Notes: generated by a model not told the origin, from the letters alone. A stretch of 5,090 nucleotides of DNA from CAYMTN01 sp964393335 (GCA_964393335.1 CAYMTN010000328.1:1-5090); one strand, 5' to 3'. Shown: positions 1 through 5,090, counted from the first letter of the stretch. Numbers and translations: made by a program.

Positions 1-287
1 CCGATAATGCCGGCAGCCGCGACGAGGATCAGTGCGCCTTCAAATCCACTTGAGAAGTACTCCGCCTTGCCGTGTCCGTATTGGTGTTCGTCATCCGGCG
101 GTTGAAAGGCAATGTTGAGCACAATGAGCGCCACAATCGCTGCGGCTAGATTGACCATCGACTCCAATGCATCGGACAACAAACCAACTGAACCGGTTAG
201 AAAGTAGGCTCCCGCTTTGAGACCGATAGTTAAGAGCGCTGCCAAAATAGAGAGCCAAGCAAAACGAGTTAGTGATACAGGGGGCAT
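1..287 (-). CDS. Cation diffusion facilitator (CDF) family metal transporter, N-terminal part
   Basis: Translating the minus strand from the ATG at 285-287 gives 95 uninterrupted residues that run off the left edge. The product resembles the N-terminal half of FieF-like CDF transporters (COG0053), inner-membrane antiporters that export divalent metals such as Zn2+, Fe2+ or Mn2+ in exchange for protons. Visible parts are a first hydrophobic helix (about residues 9-30), the TM2 motif SVGLLSDALESMVN (33-46), a hydrophobic stretch to about residue 60, and the loop DDEHQYGHGKAE (65-76). By remembered alignment with E. coli FieF, D65, H68 and H72 match the site-B ligands D68, H71 and H75. The TM2 site-A ligands D45 and D49 are instead E42 and N46, so metal preference cannot be assumed. 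A ribosome binding site AGAGG (295-299) lies 7 bases before the start. The C-terminal helices and cytoplasmic domain lie outside the window. The family call is strong; the substrate is unknown. Confidence 0.88.
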   Translation of the reverse strand, partial: MPPVSLTRFAWLSILAALLTIGLKAGAYFLTGSVGLLSDALESMVNLAAAIVALIVLNIAFQPPDDEHQYGHGKAEYFSSGFEGALILVAAAGII

Positions 288-294
288 GTTGGAA

Positions 295-301
295 CCTCTT
301 T
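295..301 (-). promoter_or_regulatory. Ribosome binding site of the CDF transporter gene
   Basis: On the minus strand the sequence AAAGAGG ends 7 bases before the ATG at 285-287. This is a normal Shine-Dalgarno spacing and fixes that ATG as the start. Confidence 0.6.
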
Positions 302-510
302 GCGCAATTTTACCTAAAAGCAGATCGATGGGCACTATGCTGGAAGCCTGATGTACCCACACTATCATTCATCGAACAAATGCATTTGAAAGAAAATTCC
401 CGCGTTTGCCTTGATCAAAGTGGGGTGTTTCTGACAATGAGAATGAGGTTGATCCAGGCCATCGACGAAAACTAATCCACCTCAATCGCCCGGTAGATCA
501 ACAGCCCCCA
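302..510. other. Spacer between the CDF gene and the IS remnant; no convincing gene
   Basis: This stretch should contain the promoter of the leftward CDF gene and whatever flanked the lost left end of the insertion sequence. Short open frames exist on both strands, for example a 67-codon plus-strand frame ending at 475. None has a good ribosome binding site or a recognisable motif, and that frame also starts inside the CDF gene on the opposite strand. A TAAAAT box on the minus strand (around 309-314) could be a -10 element for the CDF gene, but I see no matching -35. Confidence 0.35.
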
Positions 511-831
511 GTGTCTTGTGCGTGGGAAACGTCAGCCGCTTTTCCTCAAGACACACTTCGGGCGGATCCAGATACCAGTGCCTTGCTTCTGGATGTGCTC
601 GCTGCACACCACATCCAGGTTAGCATCAGCGGTGTTGGGAATTGTTATGACAATGCCCCCATGGAGAGTTTCATCGCCCGACTGAAGACGGAATGTGTGG
701 CCTATCGCTTCGCCACCCGTGCCGAAGCTCGCCGGCTGATCTTCGAGCACACTGAGGTCTGGTACAATCGCCAACGCCGTCACTCGTCGTTGGGCTATCT
801 CAGTCCACTTGCCTCTGAACGACAATTCTAA
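511..831 (+). pseudogene. IS3-family transposase OrfB, C-terminal fragment
   Basis: The frame ends at TAA 829-831. From about residue 22 (base 574) it is a typical C-terminus of an IS3-family DDE transposase (rve integrase core). It has TSALLLDVLAAHHI, then GNCYDNAPMESF carrying the third catalytic acid E52, then LKTE, and finally WYNRQRRHSSLGYLSP near the end. Full-length OrfB is about 270-300 residues; here only about 85 are conserved and both catalytic aspartates are missing. The first 21 codons after the GTG at 511 do not look like transposase. The DNA at 548-573 (cacttcgggcggatcc...) looks like the HSDRGSQY block with bases lost, so the true frame is probably broken there. I regard the gene as dead, and the GTG start as an artefact of the open frame. 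Confidence 0.82.
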
Positions 832-858
832 ACCGTCCGGTAAAATGGGGCAAGATCA
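540..858 (+). mobile_element. Remnant of an IS3-family insertion sequence (3' end only)
   Basis: The segment carries the last part of an IS3-family OrfB transposase followed by 27 bases ending in GGGGCAAGATCA (847-858). That ending resembles the right terminal repeat (5' TG...CA 3') of many IS3-family elements. No OrfA, no first two catalytic aspartates and no matching left terminal repeat TGATCTTGCCCC are visible to the left, so the 5' two thirds of the element is missing. The left boundary is approximate: recognisable transposase similarity starts near 574. The bases around 548-573 look like a frameshifted version of the usual HSDRGSQY block. The element cannot transpose on its own. Confidence 0.7.
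832..858 (+). repeat. Probable right terminal inverted repeat of the IS3-family remnant
   Basis: Directly after the transposase stop codon comes accgtccggtaaaatgggg followed by caagatca. A GGGGCAAGATCA-type ending with terminal CA, just beyond OrfB, is common in IS3-family elements. The partner repeat at the left end is not found in this window, so the call rests on position and resemblance only. Confidence 0.45.
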
Positions 859-884
859 GGGACCTTTCCTAGCCTTTTTTCGAA

Positions 885-1060
885 TTACCCACACTTAGGG
901 GTCGCTTCGTCCGCGCTATCGACGGAATAGAATACCGCGTCATCCACTTCGATGCTGAACAGACCCAGCGCCGGGTGTTTGACGTAAACCACGTCCACGC
1001 GCGAACCGGTGAAGGCAAGCGTCAGTGTATCATCGACACTGCCACTGCTGAACAGGTACG
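885..1060 (-). pseudogene. Fragment of a beta-sandwich (carbohydrate-binding-like) surface protein domain
   Basis: On the minus strand, the frame ending at TAA 885-887 contains GSVDDTLTLAFTGSRVDVVY, then VKHPALGLFSIEVDD and a VDS turn. The pattern (T-hydrophobic-FTG, alternating hydrophobic strand, G-hydrophobic, alternating strand ending in D, then VD) is that of a small jelly-roll domain. I recall it from exported, often carbohydrate-related proteins, in which a typical version reads FTGTGV...G...V.IDG....VD. Only about 50 residues fit. The rest of the domain (expected after VDS) is lost or out of frame, and upstream the frame enters sequence that belongs to the GH8 fragment in another frame. 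No start or ribosome binding site fits. It may be the C-terminal domain of the same ancestral protein as the GH8 piece, after an internal deletion, or part of a different gene. The domain resemblance is moderate. Confidence 0.5.
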
Positions 1061-1248
1061 TGCAGCATGGTGTGCAGAATCGCGTTGGCCTCGGCTTCGT
1101 AGTCGAAAATGCCCTCGCCGTTACCCCCGCGCGCCACCGCAAAGAACAACGCCGTCACGAACCGCTCCTCGCCGTCTGAGGCGGGATTCTCATCGATCTT
1201 GGAGCCGTTGGGGTTGCAGTGCCACGCGAAGTAGCCTTTATAGGGGTG
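1060..1248 (-). pseudogene. GH8 reducing-end xylose-releasing exo-oligoxylanase (Rex type), internal fragment
   Basis: Reading the minus strand from 1248 gives about 63 residues, including HPYKGYFAWHCNPNGSK, ENPASDGEERF, ALFFAV, GNGEGIFDYEAEANAI and LHTMLH. This matches the central part of GH8 Rex enzymes, which release xylose from the reducing end of xylo-oligosaccharides. From memory, the Bacillus halodurans enzyme has GYFAWSCQPDGTK, PAPDGEEYFALALFFAS and LLHTCVH at the same spacing. The aspartate of ASDGEE corresponds to the conserved active-site Asp of PAPDGEE. The regions holding the general acid Glu (upstream) and the catalytic base Asp (downstream) are missing. Full-length members have roughly 380-430 residues. 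The frame hits TGA at 1030-1032, soon after the similarity ends near 1060, where the beta-sandwich fragment begins in a different frame. The upstream end abuts and slightly overlaps the last codons of the LacI gene. This is a gene relic with no start codon of its own. Confidence 0.8.
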
Positions 1249-2269
1249 GGGTACATGAATCGCGTATGATCAATTCGGTCGGGAGTTCCACACGTTCGCC
1301 CGGCAGATCGGGATCGTCGAGTCGCGCGAGCAAAATTTGCGCCGCAAGACGCCCCATCTCTTCTAGCGGCTGGCGCACCGTCGTCAGGCTGGGATGCACC
1401 TGCTGCGCCTCTTGAATGTCATCAAAACCGATGACTGAGATGTCGTCCGGCACGCTTAACTCACAGTCGCGCACCGCTTCCATCACACCAAAGGCGGACA
1501 AATCGTTCGCGGCGAAGATGGCAGTCGGCGGATGATCGAGGGCGAGGAACTGGCGTGCGGCTTCGTACCCCTGGGGGCGGAAAAAATCGCCTGCATGGAC
1601 CAGGGCCGGATCATACTCAATCGCATGTTCCTTCAATGCAGCACGATACCCCGCCAGACGATCCAGCGAGCACTCCATCTCTTTCAACCCGACGATGTAT
1701 GCGATGCGACGATGGCCTAACTCGATCAGGTAACAAGTCGCTTCGTATGCACCGTCAAAGTTGGTAGATTGCACGGTAGAGGTGAACTTGTTGTCTACCG
1801 CCTGATAATCGATCAACACGTGTGGGAACTGCTGTTGTTGCAGCGAGGCCATATACGCTTCGACATTGGTCGGCAGCAAGAGCAGCAGCCCGTCAGCCAG
1901 CCCGCGTGTGATCGTGGCGACGTAGGTCGATTCTTTGGTTTTCTGGCGATGGGTGGTGTACAGCATGAGGTCGTACTGGTTGGCGGCGAGTTCGGCGTCG
2001 ATGCCGCGAATGATCGCGCCGATGTAACTGTTGCCCACGTCCGGGACGAGCAGCCCTACCATCTGAGACCGTCCGCCGCGCAGGCTGCGCGCTTGCTGAT
2101 TCACGACATAGCCCAGGCGCATCATGGCAGTGAGCACTTTTTCGCGGGTTTCGGGTTTGACATGCTTGTAGTTGTTGACTACCCGTGACACCGTCGAATA
2201 TGAGACTCCTGCTACGCGTGCGACATCGATGATAGTAGCGCTGCCTGGTTTTTTGTCCTGGCCGGTCAT
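1238..2269 (-). CDS. LacI-family transcriptional repressor
   Basis: The 343-residue protein has the normal LacI/GalR length and order. Residues 11-32 form the helix-turn-helix (ATIIDVARVAGVSYSTVSRV). The hinge helix ends in QARSLRGG (59-66), whose L63 is the leucine that intercalates at the central CG of operators in this family. A periplasmic-binding-protein-like sugar-binding domain follows from about residue 69 (MVGLLVPD), with FAANDLSAFGVMEA (252-265), SVIGFDDI (278-285) and TTVRQP (296-301). I chose the ATG at 2267-2269 because AAAGGG (2278-2283) lies 8 bases upstream. The in-frame TTG at 2288-2290 would add seven residues, but it lies inside an operator-like palindrome and has no ribosome binding site. 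The gene diverges from the GH3 gene across three shared operator-like sites, so it probably represses both genes and responds to a xylo- or gluco-oligosaccharide or its monomer. The effector is inferred from context only. Its stop codon lies within GH8-derived sequence. Confidence 0.93.
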   Translation of the reverse strand: MTGQDKKPGSATIIDVARVAGVSYSTVSRVVNNYKHVKPETREKVLTAMMRLGYVVNQQARSLRGGRSQMVGLLVPDVGNSYIGAIIRGIDAELAANQYDLMLYTTHRQKTKESTYVATITRGLADGLLLLLPTNVEAYMASLQQQQFPHVLIDYQAVDNKFTSTVQSTNFDGAYEATCYLIELGHRRIAYIVGLKEMECSLDRLAGYRAALKEHAIEYDPALVHAGDFFRPQGYEAARQFLALDHPPTAIFAANDLSAFGVMEAVRDCELSVPDDISVIGFDDIQEAQQVHPSLTTVRQPLEEMGRLAAQILLARLDDPDLPGERVELPTELIIRDSCTPPL

Positions 2270-2277
2270 ATGCTGTA

Positions 2278-2283
2278 CCCTTT
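2278..2283 (-). promoter_or_regulatory. Ribosome binding site deciding the LacI-family start
   Basis: AAAGGG on the minus strand lies 8 bases before the ATG at 2267-2269. The alternative TTG at 2288-2290 has only gcatttctgcgaacg upstream, with no purine-rich box, so this site favours the shorter, 343-residue product. Confidence 0.5.
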
Positions 2284-2284
2284 T

Positions 2285-2298
2285 TGACAACGTTCGCA
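2285..2298 (+). promoter_or_regulatory. LacI-type operator O1, upstream of the repressor gene
   Basis: TGACAACGTTCGCA is an imperfect palindrome centred on CG (10 of 14 positions symmetric). It ends 16 bases upstream of the repressor ATG, in the expected leader, which suggests autoregulation. It matches O3 at 12 of 14 positions. It shares the 13 bases tttttgacaacgt with the minus strand of O2. Confidence 0.65.
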
Positions 2299-2413
2299 GA
2301 AATGCTTAAAAAAAGAGCGTGTTATTACCGGTGATTCCTGTAATTGTTTTCAAGATACTGCGTGAATTTACCTCAGGATTCCGCCGTGCTGCGTGGGAAT
2401 TTTGAGGTTGTGC

Positions 2414-2443
2414 TTGCATACGTTGTCAAAAACAGCCTATAAT
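2414..2443 (+). promoter_or_regulatory. Probable sigma-70-type promoter of the GH3 gene
   Basis: A perfect TATAAT box lies at 2438-2443. At 18 bp spacing the -35 position reads TTGCAT (2414-2419), a weak match to TTGACA. Expected transcription start is near 2450, giving a leader of about 100 bases. Operator O2 (2415-2428) covers the -35 and first half of the spacer, and O3 lies just downstream of the start, as expected for a repressed promoter. Confidence 0.6.
2415..2428 (-). promoter_or_regulatory. LacI-type operator O2, over the GH3 promoter -35 and spacer
   Basis: On the minus strand the site reads TGACAACGTATGCA, matching O1 at 12 of 14 positions with the same central CG. Its centre is 130 bp from O1 and 56 bp from O3. 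Bound repressor would overlap the RNA polymerase footprint at the TATAAT promoter. Confidence 0.65.
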
Positions 2444-2470
2444 GATTTTCAGTGCATGTCAAGCGGACAC

Positions 2471-2484
2471 TGATAACGTTTGCA
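2471..2484 (+). promoter_or_regulatory. LacI-type operator O3, downstream of the GH3 transcription start
   Basis: TGATAACGTTTGCA is centred on AACGTT and symmetric at 10 of 14 positions. It matches O1 at 12 of 14 positions. It begins about 20 bases past the start expected from TATAAT 2438-2443, a classical position for a roadblock or auxiliary operator. Confidence 0.68.
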
Positions 2485-2517
2485 TACTGACGCGAGGCCT
2501 ATACGCGAACTACACAC

Positions 2518-2533
2518 AATCTCAATTGAGATT
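2518..2533. repeat. Perfect 16-bp palindrome in the GH3 leader
   Basis: AATCTCAATTGAGATT is fully self-complementary with no loop. It lies 6 bases before the Shine-Dalgarno sequence (2540-2544). It is unrelated in sequence to the three LacI-type sites. It could be a site for a second dimeric regulator or a small mRNA structure near the ribosome binding site; its AT-rich core makes a stable RNA hairpin less likely. Confidence 0.5.
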
Positions 2534-2539
2534 TTCGAC

Positions 2540-2544
2540 AGGAG
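2540..2544 (+). promoter_or_regulatory. Ribosome binding site of the GH3 gene
   Basis: AGGAG lies 6 bases before the ATG at 2551-2553, within the longer acaggag. It is a strong Shine-Dalgarno match and confirms the start. Confidence 0.75.
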
Positions 2545-2550
2545 TTTTCG

Positions 2551-4917
2551 ATGAGCGATACAACAACTGTGAACGGGATATTGTACAAGGACGCGTCCCA
2601 GCCGGTGGACGTGCGGGTTCGCGATCTGCTGGCGCGGATGACGGTGGACGAAAAGCTGGCGCAGCTCGGCAGTATCTGGGCATTTGAAGTCATGCAAGAG
2701 GGCCTGGCGTTTTCTGAAACACGTGCGCGGGAGCGTCTGCAACACGGCATGGGGCAGATCACGCGGGTTGGTGGTGCGACCAACCTACCCCCAACCCAGA
2801 GCGCTGCATTGGCGAATACTATCCAATCCTTTGTGATCAACAATACGTGCCTGGGCATCCCGGTGATGGTGCATGAAGAATGTTGCAGCGGCTATATGGC
2901 GCGTGGCGCGACCGTTTTTCCACAGACTATCGGTGTCGCGAGCACCTGGGACGCGGAAATCACCGAGGCGATGGGCGAGGTGATTCGTGCGCAGATGCGT
3001 GCGGTGGGCAGTCACCAGGCGCTCGCCCCCGTGCTGGACCTGACTCGCGATCCTCGCTGGGGACGCATCGAAGAAACGTTTGGCGAAGACCCATATCTCG
3101 TTGGGCGGCTTGGCTCTGCGTATATCAAGGGACTGCAAGGTGATTCGCTGGCGCAGGGCATCATCGCCACCGGCAAACACTTTGTGGGATACGGTATGAG
3201 CGAAGGGGGGCGCAACTGGGCTCCTGTCTTCTTACCGGAACGCGAACTGCGCGAGGTCTTCGTACGTCCGTTCGAAGCGGCGATCCGCGAAGTGGGTCTT
3301 GGCTCGATTATGAACGCCTATCAAGAAATGGACGGTGTGCCCGTCGGTGGCTCAGTGGAAATATTACACAAGCTGCTGCGCGAGCAGATCGGGTTCGAAG
3401 GGTTAATCGTATCCGATTACTTCTCGATAGACATGCTCTCCGGTTATCACCACGTTGCGAACGGCAGAACCGAAGCGGCGGCGCTGGCGTTGGAGGCCGG
3501 AATTGAGGTCGAACTGCCAAGTACGACCTGCTACGGCGATCCGCTGAAAGTGGGGTTGGAGGCGGGGCAGATCGATATCGCGCTGGTGGATGCGGCGGTG
3601 CGCCGCGTGATCGAACTTAAGTTCCGCCTGGGGTTGTTCGAGCAGCCGTATGTCGATGTCGACGCAGTGGTCGATGTCTTCGAGACGCCAGGGCAGCGCC
3701 GACTCGCGCGCGATCTGGCGCGTAAGAGCATGGTGCTGCTCAAAAACGGGGGCAGCCTGCTGCCATTGAGCAAAGACACGGCCAGGATCGCGGTGATCGG
3801 TCCCAACGCGGACACCGTGCGCAACCTGATGGGGGACTATTCGTACCCCGCGCACATCGAAACGCTGCTCGAAACCCAGGCGGTCAATATTTTCGACACC
3901 GCGACGCCGGACGTGGTGCAGGCGGTCGAGCGCCCGGTCGAGATGATCACGATTCTGGAAGCGATCCGGGATGCGGTGCCCGGCGCGGATGTGCAATACG
4001 CCAAAGGCTGCGAGGTGTTGGACGACTCCACCGATGGGTTTGCTGAGGCTGTCGCGCTGGCGGAACAAGCGAAGGTGGCGATCCTGGTGCTGGGTGACAA
4101 ATCCGGGCTGACGGATGATTGCACCTGCGGCGAATCGCGTGACCGGGCGAACTTGAATCTCCCTGGCGTGCAGGAGGGTTTGCTGCGCGCGGTGGTTGCG
4201 ACCGGGACGCCGGTCGTGCTGGTGTTGATCAACGGGCGACCGCTGACGATCACCTGGGCGGCGGAGCATGTCCCCGCGATCCTCGAAGCATGGCTGCCTG
4301 GCGAGGAAGGCGCGAGCGCTGTTGCGGATGTGCTGTTTGGCGACTACAACCCCGGCGGCAAACTGCCCATCACGTTCCCGCGTGACGTAGGCCAGATTCC
4401 GCTGTTCTACAATCACAAGCCATCTGGCAATCGTTCACACTGGAAAGAGCACTATGTCGATACCAGCGTGCATCCACTGTACCCGTTTGGCTACGGTCTG
4501 AGCTACACACAGTTCGAGATCGACAATCTACGCATCGAGCAGGACACGGTGCGGGCGGACGACACGGTGACGATCCGCGTGAATGTGACGAATACCGGGG
4601 AGCGCGCGGGCGATGAAGTCGTGCAGCTTTATGTGCGCGACCCGATTGCGAGTGTCACGCGCCCGGTGTTGGAACTCAAGGGGTTTGTACGCGTGTCGTT
4701 GAATCCTGGTGAACGCAAGACCGTCACGTTTGAGCTGCCGGTGAGCTTGCTCGCGTTCTACGACCGGGAAATGCGCTACGTGGTGGAGCCGGGCAGCGTC
4801 GAAGTGTCGGTTGGCAATTCCTCAGCGAATGTTTCCTGCAATGGCACGTTCGAGATTGTGGGCGACGTCGTCGAAGCGTGCAATCAATGGTTTTTCGTAG
4901 GGGTAAGCGTGGCGTGA
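2551..4917 (+). CDS. Glycoside hydrolase family 3 beta-xylosidase/beta-glucosidase, cytoplasmic
   Basis: The 788-residue product has the three-part GH3 layout. A TIM-barrel domain (about 20-360) carries HEECCSGYMARGATVFPQ (108-125), DPRWGRIEETFGEDPYL (167-183), GKHFVGYG (208-215) and GLIVSDYFSID (284-294), in which D289 is the predicted nucleophile. An alpha/beta sandwich domain (about 390-615) starts at SMVLLKNGGSLLPL and holds CGESRDRANLNLPG (526-539), where E528 is the likely acid/base. The C-terminal part has YPFGYGLSYTQFE (644-656) and a fibronectin-III-like domain (about 686-757). VELPSTTCYG (320-329) and FYNHKPSGNRSHW (619-631) are features I associate with GH3 members acting on xylo-oligosaccharides and cello-oligosaccharides. 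The hydrolase would remove single sugars from the non-reducing end. There is no signal peptide, so it probably acts in the cytosol on imported oligosaccharides. Operators and the neighbouring repressor indicate substrate induction. Family is near certain; xylosidase rather than glucosidase is favoured by motifs and by the GH8 relic. Confidence 0.96.
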   Translation: MSDTTTVNGILYKDASQPVDVRVRDLLARMTVDEKLAQLGSIWAFEVMQEGLAFSETRARERLQHGMGQITRVGGATNLPPTQSAALANTIQSFVINNTCLGIPVMVHEECCSGYMARGATVFPQTIGVASTWDAEITEAMGEVIRAQMRAVGSHQALAPVLDLTRDPRWGRIEETFGEDPYLVGRLGSAYIKGLQGDSLAQGIIATGKHFVGYGMSEGGRNWAPVFLPERELREVFVRPFEAAIREVGLGSIMNAYQEMDGVPVGGSVEILHKLLREQIGFEGLIVSDYFSIDMLSGYHHVANGRTEAAALALEAGIEVELPSTTCYGDPLKVGLEAGQIDIALVDAAVRRVIELKFRLGLFEQPYVDVDAVVDVFETPGQRRLARDLARKSMVLLKNGGSLLPLSKDTARIAVIGPNADTVRNLMGDYSYPAHIETLLETQAVNIFDTATPDVVQAVERPVEMITILEAIRDAVPGADVQYAKGCEVLDDSTDGFAEAVALAEQAKVAILVLGDKSGLTDDCTCGESRDRANLNLPGVQEGLLRAVVATGTPVVLVLINGRPLTITWAAEHVPAILEAWLPGEEGASAVADVLFGDYNPGGKLPITFPRDVGQIPLFYNHKPSGNRSHWKEHYVDTSVHPLYPFGYGLSYTQFEIDNLRIEQDTVRADDTVTIRVNVTNTGERAGDEVVQLYVRDPIASVTRPVLELKGFVRVSLNPGERKTVTFELPVSLLAFYDREMRYVVEPGSVEVSVGNSSANVSCNGTFEIVGDVVEACNQWFFVGVSVA

Positions 4918-5090
4918 GGCGCATGTGTCGCGCCGGAGATTGGTTATACTTCGTCTGTGGGAAGGGGGCACCTGTCCAGACGTGTAAGGTAATTTCGAGA
5001 TGTGCCGAAGCGCGCGCCGACTGTCACTTTACGGGCGACAATGTACCCGTGACTGACATGCCAAAAGGGTTCATCGGCAGGTTTGGTGCT
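4918..5090. other. 3' flank of the GH3 gene; no recognisable gene
   Basis: Immediately after the GH3 stop there is a 5-bp stem, GGCGC (4918-4922) with GCGCC (4930-4934). It lacks a following T-run, so it is at best a weak terminator or mRNA 3' end. A second short stem pairs ACGGG (5031-5035) with CCCGT (5046-5050). Two frames stay open to the right edge: plus strand from ATG 4923 (56 codons) and minus strand ending at TAA 4944-4946 (about 48 codons). Neither has a recognisable motif, and they overlap each other, so at most one is real. The minus frame could be the 3' end of a convergent gene. Confidence 0.3.

Noticed and set aside
411..430. TTGATCAAAGTGGGG as a possible left terminal repeat of the IS
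   Set aside because: It shares only scattered bases with the expected TGATCTTGCCCC ending and has the wrong orientation for the G-run.
272..475. 67-codon plus-strand open frame
   Set aside because: It begins inside the CDF gene on the opposite strand, has no good ribosome binding site, and the translation resembles nothing I know.
472..531. Minus-strand frame reading TRHWGLLIYRAIEVD before a stop
   Set aside because: It looks protein-like, but it is only about 19 codons with a stop immediately upstream, which is too short to support a gene fragment.
1769..2188. 139-codon plus-strand frame opposite the LacI gene
   Set aside because: It lies entirely within the conserved repressor on the other strand and shows no domain.
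2267..2290. TTG at 2288-2290 as the repressor start
   Set aside because: There is no ribosome binding site and it overlaps operator O1. The ATG at 2267-2269 has a suitable purine box.
2423..2443. TTGTCA at 2423-2428 as the -35 of the GH3 promoter
   Set aside because: It is a better match to TTGACA, but only 9 bases separate it from TATAAT, too close for sigma-70. It is better explained as half of operator O2.
3403..4416. 337-codon minus-strand frame opposite the GH3 gene
   Set aside because: It is antisense to a clear GH3 coding region, rich in Arg, Gln and His, and has no motif. It is a by-product of the GC-rich third positions of the real gene.
4918..4934. Intrinsic terminator after the GH3 gene
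   Set aside because: The stem is only 5 bp with no T-run after it, so a Rho-independent terminator is not supported.
1..5090. CRISPR array, tRNA/rRNA genes, phage or defence system
   Set aside because: No regularly spaced repeats, RNA gene signatures or defence-type domains were seen on either strand.

Overview
This window looks like chromosomal DNA of a plant-polysaccharide-degrading bacterium of moderately high GC content. The one expressed unit I can reconstruct is a sugar-utilisation pair: a LacI-family repressor (minus strand, about 1238-2269) divergent from a cytoplasmic glycoside hydrolase family 3 enzyme (plus strand, 2551-4917) of the beta-xylosidase/beta-glucosidase type. The style of the GH3, the LacI and a degraded beta-sandwich domain recall Chloroflexota (Anaerolineae-like) genomes. 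That is only an impression, since no marker gene is present.

Layout from left to right: (1) 1-287, minus strand: the N-terminal 95 residues of a cation diffusion facilitator metal transporter, running off the left edge. (2) 288-510: a short spacer with the transporter's ribosome binding site and no convincing gene. (3) 511-858: the 3' remnant of an IS3-family insertion sequence, with the OrfB C-terminus and a probable right end. (4) 885-1248, minus strand: a scrapyard of two out-of-frame gene fragments. One is a beta-sandwich domain. The other is a clear piece of a GH8 reducing-end xylose-releasing exo-oligoxylanase (Rex type). (5) The LacI-family repressor. (6) A 281-base divergent control region. 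(7) The GH3 gene. (8) 4918-5090: a 3' flank with no recognisable gene.

The most informative part is the control region. Three near-identical 14-bp imperfect palindromes fit TGAYAACGTWYGCA, with the central CG typical of LacI-family operators. One lies just upstream of the repressor start, one over the -35/spacer of the GH3 promoter, and one about 20-35 bases past its expected transcription start. This suggests a self-contained, autoregulated repressor circuit. A perfect 16-bp palindrome also sits just before the GH3 ribosome binding site.

The GH8 fragment directly behind the repressor suggests the locus was once a larger xylo-oligosaccharide cluster. Rex would clip xylose from the reducing end and the GH3 from the non-reducing end. 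The cluster then lost part of its content, possibly with help from the adjacent IS. I see no CRISPR array, RNA gene or evidently novel multi-gene system.
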